Part shown: piece by piece, positions 33,787 through 46,330 of the stretch
Layout: the number at the start of each line of letters is the position of its first letter
Position numbering within the stretch: position 1 is the stretch's first letter
NCBI GenBank assembly: GCA_030704615.1
Contig: CM060734.1
Coordinates: 41,124,042 to 41,188,041 of the forward strand
Reading direction: 5' to 3'
Length of the DNA stretch: 64,000 nt
Source: Takakia lepidozioides
Lineage: Eukaryota > Streptophyta > Takakiopsida > Takakiales > Takakiaceae
Translations under genes and position numbers: made by a program
Notes under the pieces: generated by a model
Databases searched by the model: none
Told to the model about the DNA's origin: nothing
Seen by the model: the letters and a program-made list of their open reading frames with translations, nothing else

Positions 33787-36700
33787 CTAATGGCGGAAAG
33801 CGTAGAAGACTGCGGAGATGAAGATGGTGGCACCACCACCAACCATGGTGACCACAGGTATGGCTGCTCGAGTAGACCAAGGGTTGCCGCAGGTGAGGCT
33901 GCCAAGCCTGACCTGAACGAGATTCACCATAGAGAGCGTCAGGAATATTGTGCCAAGAATAGACCCCACGGCTGAGATTAAAATGCCCAGTCGTAGTAAT
34001 GTGGGGTTGATTTTGGCTGTTTGTGAGTTAGGACGGTCCTTGGAATTCCCTGAAATCAAATGGGACAGTCTTGGTATGTGTTAGAGGAAGACGGAAACAA
34101 GCTCGGGGAGAAATAAAGCGCAGCACGAAACAGAGGAGCGAGTGGATAGGGGAAGAGAGAAGAGATAGCACGCTTATTAGACTTGGATGCTGAGCCTTCG
34201 GGCAATAAATGCTAGAGGGAGGGACAGAAACTGTATGGACAGAGACCAGGTGTTCCATGTTCTGAAGCTCCTCTCCCTCCTCTCCCGACTATGGATTTGA
34301 AGTGAAGTCCATACCTATCCCTTGGTTAAGCTGCACTTTGGTGGGTTTCCCTCATTGCTAACACTGTGGGTCAGCAGCACTTGTATTTCGAAGTGTAAGC
34401 TGATGCCAGGTCTTCGAATCATCCAGCCGAAGCTCAGAGAGTTTGTGGATAACGAAGAACAAAAGGGACAGATGAACCGTTTGCAGATATGCAACCTTGG
34501 CACCTCTGATCTTTCAGCTCTGCCAGGGATTGACTGTCTGTAAGAAGACAGAAGTAGCACCCTCTAGTTTTCTAGTCCAAGGGCCAATACAAAATGAAAA
34601 TGAACGATAACGTGTCACAATGTCCAGCTGACCATGGAATCTCCTAGTCAGGATTGAGATGAGCAGATAGGACAAGTGGCCTTGAACAGAACAAATCTGT
34701 CCAGACTGAATCTCCCCAATGCCCTCAGAAGACCAGAAATATTCAAAGGAAGAGCAAGAAATGAAATGAAATGAAATGGTGCTTTATAACGTCCGCGGAA
34801 AGCTCATAGAGCTTATGGGACAAAATGGAAAGAAAAACATGAGGAAACAGGAAACCAGAGTCAGAGAAAAGAACTATTGTTCTCTAACTTGGGTGAATGC
34901 CTCGTGCAGGTAGGCTGCCAAGCATTTCTGATCTTCATAGTGAAAGACTTCAGTGAGAGATTGGGTTCCACGGAATAGACAATGGAATCTCCCATGCAAG
35001 AAAGAAACTTCGTAACTTCCAATTCAATGTCGAGGTTCTCTGAAGCAACCTCATGCAAAGAGAGACAGAGAAGAAAGCAAGAAATCAAGCTTCAACATAC
35101 ACAGAAAATCCCCCAAAGGGCCCAAGGGAGACATGTATGTAGAGCAACCGAAAATATCAAAAAAATGGAAACCAAAGAATTACTCAGGTGTGCCAGAAAT
35201 GTGGAAAACAGCATGCAGGTATGCTGCCAGGCACTTCAGGTCCTCACAGTTAAGGCTTAGGCATCCCTAGAAGATGTCCTCTCTCTTGTCAATAACCCTA
35301 CTACAGAACTATGCTTGTGGTGGTTGTTGGGAGACCCACTTTTCAATCTTGTCATTGTATTTTCCTCTTCCCCTGGCCTTCATAACACTCCTGCCTTCCT
35401 TTCTCTGCCTTTCTTTCTTGCTCTCTTTGTTTTCTTTGTTGTTACACCCTGTTGTCCCATGAGCTCTTTCGCCTCCCTGTCACTTCTTAGAAGTGTTTCT
35501 CTCCTCTCTCTCTGCCGGTACTTTAACAGGAATTCAACATTTGATAGAGATCTTACCTAAAACGATGAAGAGCTTGATGCCGTGGGCCACGAGGCTGGAG
35601 AACAAGAAGCAGCTGAAGGATATCACTTCAAACAGCATGAGATACCTGTAGGTGTCAATCCCCACAAAGCACGAACTCTTTTGGGGTCCTAGCGAAGTTG
35701 AAGATTGAGTAGTCTGAGAAGGGGGCGTGAGAGACAGCCCAAGAAACACTGCTACCGTAAAAGCAGAGTTCACCTGCAACATAAGGTCTTTTTCAGGCTG
35801 ATTCACACCTCCCTCTCATATCCTCCTGCTCTTACAGCCAACCTTGCCAGAAATGAACGGGAAGAGAGAGGTGTATTCATTGTTTCTCAGTTGCATATCC
35901 ACCATAGCATATTAGCCTTGACATCATGGTCAGTTAAATTCCTTAGATCCCAAAATTGCCATGCTGCTTGCAAAGAACTCGCAAAAAAACACTTGCAGGG
36001 GATTTAAGGGCAGATTGTTCACACCAGCCTCCTGGATACAACTCTTAAGTTTTGAGACAGAGAGATGGACGATCTCTAGCATCAAACATTCCCAGTTTAA
36101 CTGCACTAAATCTCCATGTTTCATCTCATGGTGGGAAAACGTGAAGAGTAATATACCGAGACAACTTCATCAAGAGTGGTGACATGCACTTGGTTGACAT
36201 CCTTTTCCAAGTCCAAGTAGTTATCCTTTCCCAAGTCCAAGTGCTTCCTGAGCTCTTCCATCTTTGAATATAGCATTCTGCACCCAACAGAAGCCAACAG
36301 CATAGGAAAGGCACTCAAACTAACAGATACAGTAATGACATGTCAGAATAGAAGTCTCTTTCTCTCTCTTCTTCCCCCTCTTCTCTGTATAGACTCCCCA
36401 TCTTTAGCAGATGCCTTAAGCTTCAAGGACCAGAAGTGTTGGCATCTTCTGTACATCAGACACTCATTACTGAGTCATTGGAGGATTTCAATGTGGTTTT
36501 CTCTTGTACTAATTTGTCTCGTGAGCTTCTCATTTCCTTAACCTGAGGCATTTCTTTCTACCTCTTTCTTCCCTTTCAAGCCCCATGTCACAACAGTGAC
36601 CACATCAGGCACCAGAGCCACAATGCTAAGTACAGTTACCCAGGAACACAACCATTATGGGTGGATTTGTACAACCTGATGGGTTGGAACCCCACATCCG

Positions 36701-37740
36701 CCTGGGATGCAGGACTTCCACCTGAGGTTACATCATAGAAACGGGCAATGATACATTCCAAGTCCTATCTCTCATAAACACACATTGAAAACGCTACTGA
36801 AGTCTAATGAGTAAATCCCTCATATTCAACATGATACAAATAGTGGGATGGGTACAGCAACACAAGGCTGATTCTTCTTCAAAACTGGGATTGGTTCAGT
36901 GGATATGAATTTACTACTCCTCCACAGTGGTACTTGGGACCCCTAGAAGTGAACTCAATTTCCTTAGTCAACACCATGGGCTGCAAGATCAGTGTATTTC
37001 CATGAGCTAGTACAGCAACTGAGTGAATTTTTCCAGCAATTAGGACGAGAACAAGGTTTGGACACCTCAACTCTCGCTCTCTCTCTCTCTCTCTTTTTGG
37101 CTCTGGTTTTGTTTCGTCTCTCATGTTTTCCATTTTGTCCCATAAGCTCTATGAGCTTTCAGCGGACGTTATAAAGTACCATTTCATTTCTCTCTCTCTC
37201 TCTCTCTCTCTCTCTAGCACTGCCTACTTGGGTAGCATATGATGTTCTTTTTGAATTGAGTTCTTGAAAATTGTTCTCGCCCTCGGACCCCCTGCAGCCA
37301 TTATAAATGTCTTTTAGCTTTCTGGCTTCTGTCTGAGAAAGCAAGAAGTAACTTCTTCGTTACTTCTTTCTTTCTCTCTCCCTTTTATCTCTCGAGGAGT
37401 GTGAAAAGACCTAGGTCAGCGGCTCCGCAACACCAAATCCCTTCAATGGCGCCACTAACTCCTCTACATATGTTCCGGTCTAAAAATGGAGCGGACAAGC
37501 GGACTATAAACACACAATGGGGAGAGAGACTCAATAGACTCTGTGGCCTTGCCCGCAGAGAGAGAGAAATAGAAACACAGCTCGAGACTGGAAGAAAACG
37601 CAAGAACGCGAGAGGACAAAGGAGGTAATGTTACCGTACCCACAATACTCCTTGTTAAAGATGGTGGTCTCTTTCACGTCTGTGGTTGTACTACCATTCC
37701 GACTCACAACCTCCACACTCTCCATCCGGTCGTCGCCCAC
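33787..37740 (-). CDS. plant-specific four-pass membrane protein
   Basis: Predicted about 233-residue protein. Exons on the minus strand are 37740-37640, 36277-36157, 35773-35557 and 34049-33787. The last three join in frame with good splice sites. Exon 1 needs the donor GG/GTACGG to keep frame with exon 2. The better-looking donor five bases on would break it, so exon 1 is less certain and a further small exon could exist. Exon 2 gives a charged helix (SKMEELRKHLDLGKDNY, then LDEVVS). Exons 3 and 4 give four hydrophobic segments: NSAFTVAVFLGLSL, LLFEV-like (LMLFEVISFSCFLFSSLVAHG), LLRLGILISAVGSILGTIFL, and an Ile/Val-rich C-terminal helix ending SAVFYAFRH. The combination of NSAFTVAVFxGLS, the LVAxGxKL block and the SMVNLxQxRLG block is typical of an uncharacterised land-plant membrane family, some members of which carry a maternal-effect-embryo-arrest label. 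I assign that label with low confidence. Introns are long (up to 1.5 kb) and hold repeats. Confidence 0.75.
34757..34985 (+). repeat. dispersed short repeat, longest copy (in an intron)
   Basis: It begins GAAATGAAATGAAATGAAAT, then GGTGCTTTATAACGTCC, CTCATAGAGCTTATGGGACA, GCCTCGTGCAGGTAGGCTGC, CAAGCATTTCTGAT and AGTGAGAGATTG. Related copies lie at 7934-7962, 11771-11936, 12057-12200 and, in minus orientation, 37100-37190, with an end-block relative at about 35200-35260. This copy lies in the last intron of the membrane-protein gene. Confidence 0.75.
37100..37216 (-). repeat. dispersed short repeat, minus copy with CT tract
   Basis: On the minus strand this reads GAAATGGTACTTTATAACGTCC, CTCATAGAGCTTATGGGACA, AAATGGAAAACATGAG. 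It sits directly against a CT microsatellite (37190-37216) and near another (37073-37094). It lies in the first intron of the membrane-protein gene. Confidence 0.7.
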
Positions 37741-39808
37741 CAGCTCAACGGTGGCACTATCGCCTGAACGCCTATTTCAGCTCTCTCCTAAGATGGCTGG
37801 GGGGTCGATCACAGAAGCAACCGCACCACACTGCGTTCATGCACGACCTTCCCACACATATATACGGGAAACTATGTCATACATATAGAACGCAGTTGCA
37901 GCAAAAGTGGTGAGTACCGACAGCATCGACACAGCTCATGTTGAACGCCAACATGAAAAACGTGGGTCAATGCAACCAACTCTTTCTCAACAGGATACCG
38001 TCCTTTGAAGTTTGCTCTTTCGTCACCTCCGAGCACTCACCAAACTCATCAATGCTGCTGCTAACTGACATCTCTGGGTCGCCCCATTTGAATTTGCTCT
38101 GTCGTCTTAGCTTCACACGTGTGATCACGTGTGTCAAGGGCAGATAGTTTCTACTAAAGTTTACATTATTTTACTATACACAGATTGTACTGACAGGGGT
38201 CTGCCTTATTTACCTCCATGGCCCATAAAGGAGGTTTCTTGTTGCTTCCTTTTTATTCTAAAGAGCAGACTAGGCATCAATGGTAAAAATTGCTAAGCCC
38301 CTCTCTCTTCCTTGCGTGTTATTACCTCCCTGCGTTTGTTCAATACTATGCTACTGGAGCATGGCGAGTCCTCCTTGCGAATAGTGGAACATACTTTCAT
38401 CCACAAGAAAGTTGAAAATTCATCTATTTGTTTCTCATAAGTTGTTCAATCAGGCTTGTTTTCCCCACTAGCTGAGATGGGGCTGTTGTTTCCTTGGAAC
38501 AAAATAAATAAAAATCAAAGAAAATTTGTAATTGTTCATATTCTAGCATGGCATGTCAGTACTGGTCAATTTCCATGTAACTCCAAGTGGGATTACTGTG
38601 TTAACCTAGTGTAACCCCGAGTGGAGTTACACTTCCTCCCGTGTAACCCAGCTCCGGAGTTACACTCCCTTGGGTTGCATGTCACTCTCAAGAGGGGGTG
38701 GGGAAGATTTGACATGCTACAAATGGCAATGTTGTCGTAGTCATGAACTCATCTTCAACGAAGGTAGAGTGGCGGATACACTCTCGCGCAGTTCTAGCAG
38801 AAATGCGGCCATCAGGAGCTGTACAATTACCGCGCGATGTAGGAGACGTTAAGGGTTTCTCCCTCTAGAATCGTGGTTTTTTTCATTGGGACCCCTACAA
38901 TGCATATGACTTTCGGGCCTGCAAACAAGAACTTGTGGAGGCATGATATGATCTGCCTTGTGTGAAGTTGCACGTTGGGGCGCCTGTGAGAACGTAACCT
39001 TTCTATCACCCTTTGTTGGAACTTTCTTGGCGAGAGTACTAGAAGGTGCATGTGGGTCCGACAGTGTTTTGATAGTTTGGAGCGACTTTGACATGGTACT
39101 GCCAATGTGACAACAGGGAAGTATCCAGAAACAGGTAACAGCTGAGACGAGGTTAATATGTCCTGGTCTTAGCCTAATACAAGTGAGGGATTCCACTAAT
39201 GGATATAGTGTTCCTCCAAGCTATCCGCATGACTGAAATTTCTGCCCCAGTTGGTGGGGTGGCATAGTTGATCTTGATATACCAGTGGCTGTTGTGTTTA
39301 AAAGAAAACTGTAGGGGTCAATTCAAATCAACTGTTTAAAGAAAGTAGGCTCTGGCAACTTCACCGGACTTCTACAATCCACAGAGTAGGGAGATTCCGT
39401 TGCTCATGGGTGCACCTCTTGGTGGTTACCCCTTTATTGTTTTCAATTTGCTTTCCACACAAGTGATAAACACAAGGTATCGTATTAGCTCGTGTCAAAT
39501 CCTAAGTCACAAATGATGCCAACCTTTTCCACCACCGGCTGCTTGTATTCTTGAACATACTCGTGAGAATATCACAGAGACTGTGAAAATCAGTGTTGAG
39601 GTAAACTAAGAAGCCTGAATGGCAGACCCCTGACCTCAACTAACGACGGTGAGACTTTCAGAAGATTAAATTGCTACTGCATTGAACATTGCAATGAGGC
39701 TGTGTTGATGAATTCACAGTAAAAGACCCCTGTTCTAAGCTTGAAACTAACTTTCACTCAGATTACTGCATCGAGGCTAACGCTTAGAGGTCAAATATGG
39801 CATGAATT
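37741..39808. other. intergenic, with a palindromic mini-repeat
   Basis: No supported gene. Positions 38575-38667 carry three related inverted-repeat units of about 25 bp built on GTGTAAC...GTTACAC. Positions 39065-39145 are a partial copy of the dispersed unit that elsewhere precedes the OSB-like exon. The left part is the promoter side of the minus-strand membrane-protein gene, and the right end is the 3' side of the YccV-domain gene. Confidence 0.45.
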
Positions 39809-42800
39809 TCAGCGGAAAATCATGCGGAAGAGTCTTTCAAGCACAGAGTGGTTGTCTGCCTTGGGCTGCAAGTCGGGTGAGAGCTCTGAATCATCTAGAG
39901 TCTCCTCTTTTGCTTTTAAGGATGACTTCCCGCCTCCTGTATCAAAGGGGTCATCGTCCCTGTCTCCGTCTCCGTCTGCATAAACATCTGGAAATAGATA
40001 CCTGCCACACCATCGTCCAGATGGTGTTGTAATATTTCACACAAAACCTGTGTCAGGTCCTAGGAGGCTTATATTATTTGTTTTGTATCTTTCTGGTTTT
40101 GATGCCAGCAAGTCTGAAGGGCAAGTTGGAGGAGAGGGAGGGCAGAAAAAGGTGGACCATTACTGAGAGCTGTCACCATGCTAAGAAGCCACTTTGCAGG
40201 AAGCGGTATGCGGCAGAGGAGAGAAATATCAGACGTAACAAGGGAAACTACCACTGCTTCAACTGTTGGTGTTGCCCCATGAAGGCCGTCTTGAGCACAG
40301 TAGCAAAGAAAAATAAAAAAACGAGTAAAAGTTTGCCTATGCCCACCTCTCCAACAAAGAGGAAGAAACAAAAAGAGAATAGAGAAAAATAAAAAACGAG
40401 AGAAATTCACCAAAGGGCAGGTGCGAAGGGTCTCAGAAAATACCTGAGATGATCCACGGGGATGTAGCGAAGGAGCTGTTCGCTGTACCTGCAGACTCCC
40501 ACAGGCACAAGTTATATAGTTTCTGAATGGTCACATGCTTACCATCACATTTGAACGAGTGTTGACTACTAACTTTCAAGCCATGTTACGCCAACCCCAT
40601 ATCCACTCTTCAAACTTCACATTCACAATATTACAGCACATAAGATGATGATTTCTGACCCTGAAAAGTATCTGCTAACGCTGCGGTGCTCCACCCTTTC
40701 ACCGATCAGCACCTCCACATTGTCTTGTGCTACATATCTGCGTAAACAAAAAGGCAAGTCCATCAGAATGATGATCCATGCATCCCTCTCGAGAACTCTT
40801 TTCCTTTTCAGAGGGGACCGGAATCAAACTCTACACCAAGAATATGAAATGATATTTTTTGCTTACTTGGCATTGATTGCACGCCCACCAACTTCATCTG
40901 GAAGAATGTAATAAAACGGTTGCTTGGCTCCTGTCGCCCCACCAACGAAACGAGGATTAGTCATGCCAGGGTCCATCCATCTCTCAAGAAGATGACCAGA
41001 TTATGAAACGCCAAGAGAAGATACACCATTAAGCGAAGAATAGTAAACTCTAGATACAAAGCAGCCAAAAATACATACAGGAGGGGCTCTCTTTGCATCT
41101 GTGTCAGCCAGTATGTCTGTCTGTCTTCTCATCAAAAAAGGCGTCACTGTTCTTCTTTCAGCAATGAGGATGTCACACTTTTGGCTTGAGAAAGCCTTCT
41201 GCGACAAAAGCTTACTCTCCTCCGTCCCCTCCTCTCTCTCCTACCCCTTAAGTGATTTGTCTGAACTGACAGGTTTATGCCAAAGGCTAAGGCAATAAAA
41301 ATGACTGAGGTACCCACTTCTCTATGTCACTTTCTGTCTCCACTGGGAGCACTGCTTTATCCAATACACCAGTGGTACTGACTTTGATTAGTCCACTTGC
41401 CCTTGTGTCATAAGATATTCGTAACCAGCTAACCAAAGGAACCTCTGGATGCCCAGGCTATCAGAGCACTACGGCAGTTCCAACCTGAACTTGTCACCCA
41501 ACCAGGAGGGGTCATATTTTGCAGAGACTACGACTGCAGGGCTTACACCATCTGTGTGATCAAAAGTATCACACTTAATCACTCTTCACAATCCTCTGTG
41601 GAGTGCACTTGCAGAAAAGTAAATTTCTCCATGTCTCTCTTTCTGGTCCATTTCATATGTCAAACACAATGTAAGACAAAGAAAGGTGGGAGATGGCCAA
41701 CACTCATGCCTGATGGGAGACTCGTAAGGCGTTTCCTTGCTATCCATTCTGTGGGCATCTTGCACACAGGATCCCATCCATATATTACACCTCTGTCGAC
41801 CATGCCAACATATCAACAATTAGCAGCCAGTTGAGGTACGCACATCAAAAGGTTTTCAGTAACACCTGAAGTTGTTCTCAGGCTCAGATGCAACATGGGC
41901 AGGTAGAACAGACAATGTCAAGTTCATACTCCAAATCATAGCTTGACACTGAAATAACTCTAACTAGGGTGAGTGCAGGCCATTTAGGTCACGATGTTCC
42001 AAGATCAGAAGACTGGGAACCCTCAAACATTTTGCTGAGCTCCTTCAAAGTCTCCACTTACGCACAGACCATTAGAGCTGCCCAGAAAGAGAGAGAAGGG
42101 AGAGAGGAGGACCTATATCCATAATGCCGATGCCGCACAACTTGGCCCAGAGAATAGCGCACTCCTCTTCGGTCTTCCTGCAAGGCCCTCCTGCCAAAAC
42201 CCTCCCATCAGCTACTCATCCCTTCCAGATACTATCGTTCAAAGGGAATGAAAAGGGGTTGGAAAACAGGAACAATTTACTTATTGCATCATATGGAGAT
42301 ATCAACTTGGTTTTGTTTACTTAGGCTGTTGGAACAGTCCCCATGACTATGTACTATGGCTACGATTTACCCCCAAGCAAAGCCTTGAACCCATACTGCC
42401 TTTGCACAAGTTGGAGGAGATTCAACAAACGCAATGCCTCAAATCCCCGATCAAGAGCTTTCTCTGCCATGGCTGAACTCTCTGGAAAATCTGCATTTTT
42501 CTGGAAACCCCAGCGAAGGGTTGACAAAGCGCCTGCCATGCCAGGTACAAAGGATAGACCTTGATAAATACAAGCATTAAGAAAATGGGCTACATGACCT
42601 AAGGGACTGAGAGAGAGGAAAGGCCAGGGAGAGCTTAATCCACAGGATACAAACCCTCCCAAAGCCAGCTTCAGGGTTTTGGCCCACTAAAGTCTGCAGC
42701 TTTAATCCGAATTGCCATGGCAATTCAGCGGAGAAGATTGAGTATTGACTTGAGGCTGGTATTGAGACCATCCTTGAACCCATGATATCAAGCCAGCACC

Positions 42801-42944
42801 GTACAAGGCCGTGTGGGTGGATGGGAGAGAGGGAGAGACAAACTGAAGAGCTATACAAGGAATGAGAGCCTGATAGAGCCCAGCCCCGAAAGGTTGCAGT
42901 ACCCGCAAGGGGAAGAGGCTCTAATTTACGCTAAATTCGGTTTG

Positions 42945-42988
<44 letters not shown>

Positions 42989-43302
42989 GACTGAGCCGGA
43001 GGCCTACAACGATTTGCGGATCTCAGTCACTAAATGGAAAGCTCCAAAACCCATGACTACATTGCAGGTGCAACAGACGAACAAAAGAAAAAGCCTCGGA
43101 CCATACATCACCAAAACAAACCACAAAATCACAAACCTTCCGTTGTGGAGATTTCAAAAGGTGGGAGATTTTCATAGCGAGTGACCCCCAACAACTCGCA
43201 TGTGCGTGGGAGCGCAACGGCAGACCAAGCCTCTCCCATACCTGGCGCCTTCAACATAGATCGCAGCACCCTGTACAACACGATCCCTACTTTTTGCCCC
43301 AT
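39809..43302 (-). CDS. YccV/HspQ-like (hemimethylated DNA-binding domain) protein
   Basis: Predicted protein of about 310-320 residues in about eight exons on the minus strand: 43302-43137, 42559-42371, about 42177-42113, 41792-41702, 40982-40867, 40737-40660, 40488-40444 and 40001-39809. From exon 3 on, all phases agree. The YccV domain runs through exons 3-6: GVRYSLGQVVRHRHYGYR, GVIYGWDPVCKMPTEWI, then KQPFYYILPDEVGG, YVAQDNVEVL and EQLLRYIPVDHLRYLFPD. In plants this domain occurs in ClpF, a plastid Clp protease adaptor, and in some F-box proteins. In bacteria HspQ is a protease adaptor. I see neither an F-box nor a clear UVR motif here. The N-terminus (MGQKVGIVLYRVLRSML) has an LYR tripeptide and no obvious transit peptide. 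The C-terminus is acidic, then basic (LERLFRMIFR). The junction of exons 2 and 3 does not keep frame with the splice sites I can see, so a small exon may be missing. The donor of exon 4 is also tentative. Confidence 0.75.
42948..42980. repeat. (CT)n microsatellite in an intron
   Basis: CT run of about 33 bp, followed by a short CA run, inside the first intron of the YccV-domain gene. Confidence 0.95.
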
Positions 43303-44785
43303 CTTGCTTCCCAGGTCGCTGCCTCGTGCGCACCTTTGCACACTTAGACACAAACAAAAATGGAACATGTACAATTTCCTTGTATCACTAATAACCCAGT
43401 TGATCTCTCCAGTACCATGAATTGTATTGGTACCTTCTAAACAAGGCGTGAGCGGAGGCCCTGCCATTGTTTTACTGATATGAATTGTAACATGTGCCCA
43501 ACTGGGAACTAAAGCCTTTCATGTTCCCATTTAGTCTCATGGGAACAACCCATGATATAAGGTTAAGGTCACTTTGGCCAACTTGATGCGTAAGTCTCCC
43601 TACCCTGTCTGGCAGGGCCAACAAAGGAGAAGATGTCTGTTCGGAGAACTCGGCAGCAAGACAAAGCTGTTATCGACAAATGAGTTCGCACGTTCGCACC
43701 CACATCCACAACACCTGGTTCAAAAGGACGTCGTTACATTTTAGGCATAGCTACGTTTGCTTAGGCACATGGATAGCAGTGCGCAGGGAGAGGGGCCTGC
43801 GGTAAATGGGTAGGAAGCCTCACATCAAGCAGTCAGTTAACGGCCCAAGGCTGTGGAGCTCAAATGGTTATCGAGTATGGCGAGGTCGGGCCTCATACCC
43901 CTGCCAAAGGTGGTTATGATCCAGGGATGCCGAAGAAAGTGGAGATTTGTAAATTTTGGTGTACTTGATTTTGGGTGTAAATGGTGTGTCGGGGATTTAA
44001 GCTCCATTCTTCATGACCCAACCCAGTATCTACCTGCATCTTTGGTCGAAGAATCCACTTTGCGGTCGGACAGGAGTGTAATCGACATGCTTTTCTTCTG
44101 ATGTCTGATGTCGGTTGCTATCAGCAAATAGCCCAAGGTTGTTTGTGATTTGAAAATATGCCTTGGAGCTTTTGGCGGCTGTAGCCTGATCTTTGAGAGT
44201 CTGTGATTGAAGCTAATGCTGCTCGGGTATTAACTGGTTCATAGAGTAGTCCGAGATCACGAGATTTCCGACGTAAGTGCACAAACATGGTCTTTAGAAT
44301 TGAAGGTTCGCTGAACCCTCCCTGGGTGAAGACAGCTCTCTGCAATGACAAAATGTCGAGCACAACCCGCTTCTAATATCGATCGGCATAGAGCTCTGGG
44401 GCAAAAAATGTAACGGGTATTGATTTGGTGATTGTCACAACTTTTTCTCAAAGGTGTGCTGAGTAACCCCATGAACATGTAGCAAGGATGCTTTCGTCAT
44501 GAAGAGATCGTTCTTTGAAAAATTGGGAGCCTTCAGGTATACCATGTTAGTTTGGGTGTAAAGGCTTGTAACTACAAGTTTTGAGTCATGCGGGATGGCA
44601 GGGTTGACGCAGGCTCAGTTGTTCACCTCCACCAATACAACTGTTGTTAAAAGAGAACCAAGAGTGGGAGTCACTAGTAACTGGCATAATGCAAGGATGG
44701 ACAAGTGAAGGAGGCAATACAAATTTTGGACTAAAGATGCCTTTTTGCGGACTCCAATACTTGTAACTGTCTCTTGCGTAGCTGA
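43303..44785. other. intergenic
   Basis: No supported gene. The left part is the promoter and leader side of the YccV-domain gene. A weak tRNA-like stretch at about 43850-43935 (GTGGAGCTCAAATGG and GGTTATGATCC at A-box/B-box spacing) could be a decayed SINE, but the match is poor. Confidence 0.35.
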
Positions 44786-46330
44786 AGGAGAGGATGTGCA
44801 TGCCAGAATCTTTCTACTCAACACCCTTGTCAACATGTATGCTTAAGTGTGGGAGCCTAAGGGATGCATGCCAAGTGTTTGACAAAGTGCCTAAACGAAC
44901 TTTGTTTACTTGGACTGTAATGGTGGCAGGATATGCCAAGTGTGGGTGTGGTAGGATTCTTTCGAGATCTATGAGCAAATGATAGGGGAAGGGGTGATGC
45001 CTGACAATGTCACGGAACTTGCGTTCTCAGTGGGTTTGCCCAAGGCTCCGAGGCTGGCCACAAGCCTTGAAAATGCAGATATGTCAGGCTTTACCCCCTT
45101 CCCATACCATCTGTTCCGAGAACTCCAAAGCCTCCCAGCCTGAGCATATCCTGAAATCACTGTATGTCAAATGCGGGAGTGTGAAGTCTTTGACAACTTA
45201 GCTCAACAAAATGTGGTCTCATGGAGTTCAGTGTTTGCAGGATATGTCCAGCATGGGTGTGGGAGGGAAGCCATCGAGGTGTATGAAGGAAAGATACGAA
45301 AAGGGGTGATGCCCAACAAGGTCACATGCATTTGTCGTCAAAGCTTCTGCCAGCCTAGGGGGGCCTAGAAAAGGGCTAAGACATCCATGCGGCCATCAGC
45401 AATATTTGAATTGTGCAGCGCTTGATATGTATGCAAATTGCAGGAGCATAAAGGATGCACAACAAGTGTTAAACAATATTTTTCGTAGAAATGTGGTCTC
45501 ATGGAATCCGGTGATCTCAGTATATGCTCAGCAGGGATATGGTAGGGAGGCCCTGCATCTTCTTGAACAAATGCAACTTCCTTGAAGCCCATCCATATTA
45601 CCTTTATATGTCTTCTCTTCTGTGGGCCTAGTGGACGAAGGCCGTCAGTACTTTTATTCCATGGGTCAAGATCATGGCCTCATTCATACACTGGAGCATT
45701 TTGGCTGTATGGTGGACCTACTTGGCCATGCAAGATGATTGGATGGGCAGTGGAGTTCATAACAAAATGCCTGTGGAACCAGATGCTGGGGTGTGGAGAG
45801 CCCTGCTCGGTGCCTGCAGAATGAATGACAATGTGGAGATAGTGTGCATCAAAAAGGATTCTGATCCATTGCATGGTGCAGGTTATGTGCTGCTTTTAAA
45901 ACATCCATGCTGTGACTGGCAGGTGGGATGATAAAGCAAAGGTAAGAAAAATGATGGAGGATAGAGGTGTCAAAAAGGAGTCAGGACGCATCGAGGAGAA
46001 CCACTGGGTCCATAAATTTTTTGTAGAAGACACATCACATCCTCAAAATGAGGAAATTCATGCTGAGCTGAAGAGATTTTCTGGGCAGATGAGAGGCTGG
46101 GTATGTGCCTGACACGTGCTTTGTAGTGCACGATGTAGAAGCTGGTATTGCTTTTGGGCTCATCAGCACACTCCCTGGAACACCTGTCTGCATCAACAAG
46201 AACCTTTGGGTGTGTGGTGGCTGTCACACATCCACCAACATCTCGAAGATTGCTGGACAAGTAATTGTTGTAAGGGATGCCAACCACTTCCACCACTTCC
46301 AAGATGGTGATTGTTCTTGAGGGGATTAAC
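44786..46330 (+). pseudogene. PPR-DYW pseudogene 3
   Basis: Plus-strand PPR relics: GSLRDACQVFDKVPKRTLFT, then VVSWSSVFAGYVQHGCGREA, an E region around 45590-45850 and E+ at 45912-46060 (GRWDDKAKVRKMMEDRGVKK). The DYW domain at about 46090-46330 keeps [14 protein letters not shown], the zinc-binding CGGCHT and the HHFQDGD block. It has lost the HSEK segment by deletion. The terminal CSCGDYW is broken by TGA and TAA codons. Multiple frameshifts separate the pieces. It cannot encode an active editing factor. Confidence 0.82.

Noticed and set aside
43850-43935. tRNA or SINE
   Set aside because: Only weak A-box and B-box resemblance, no cloverleaf, and no match to the SINE family.
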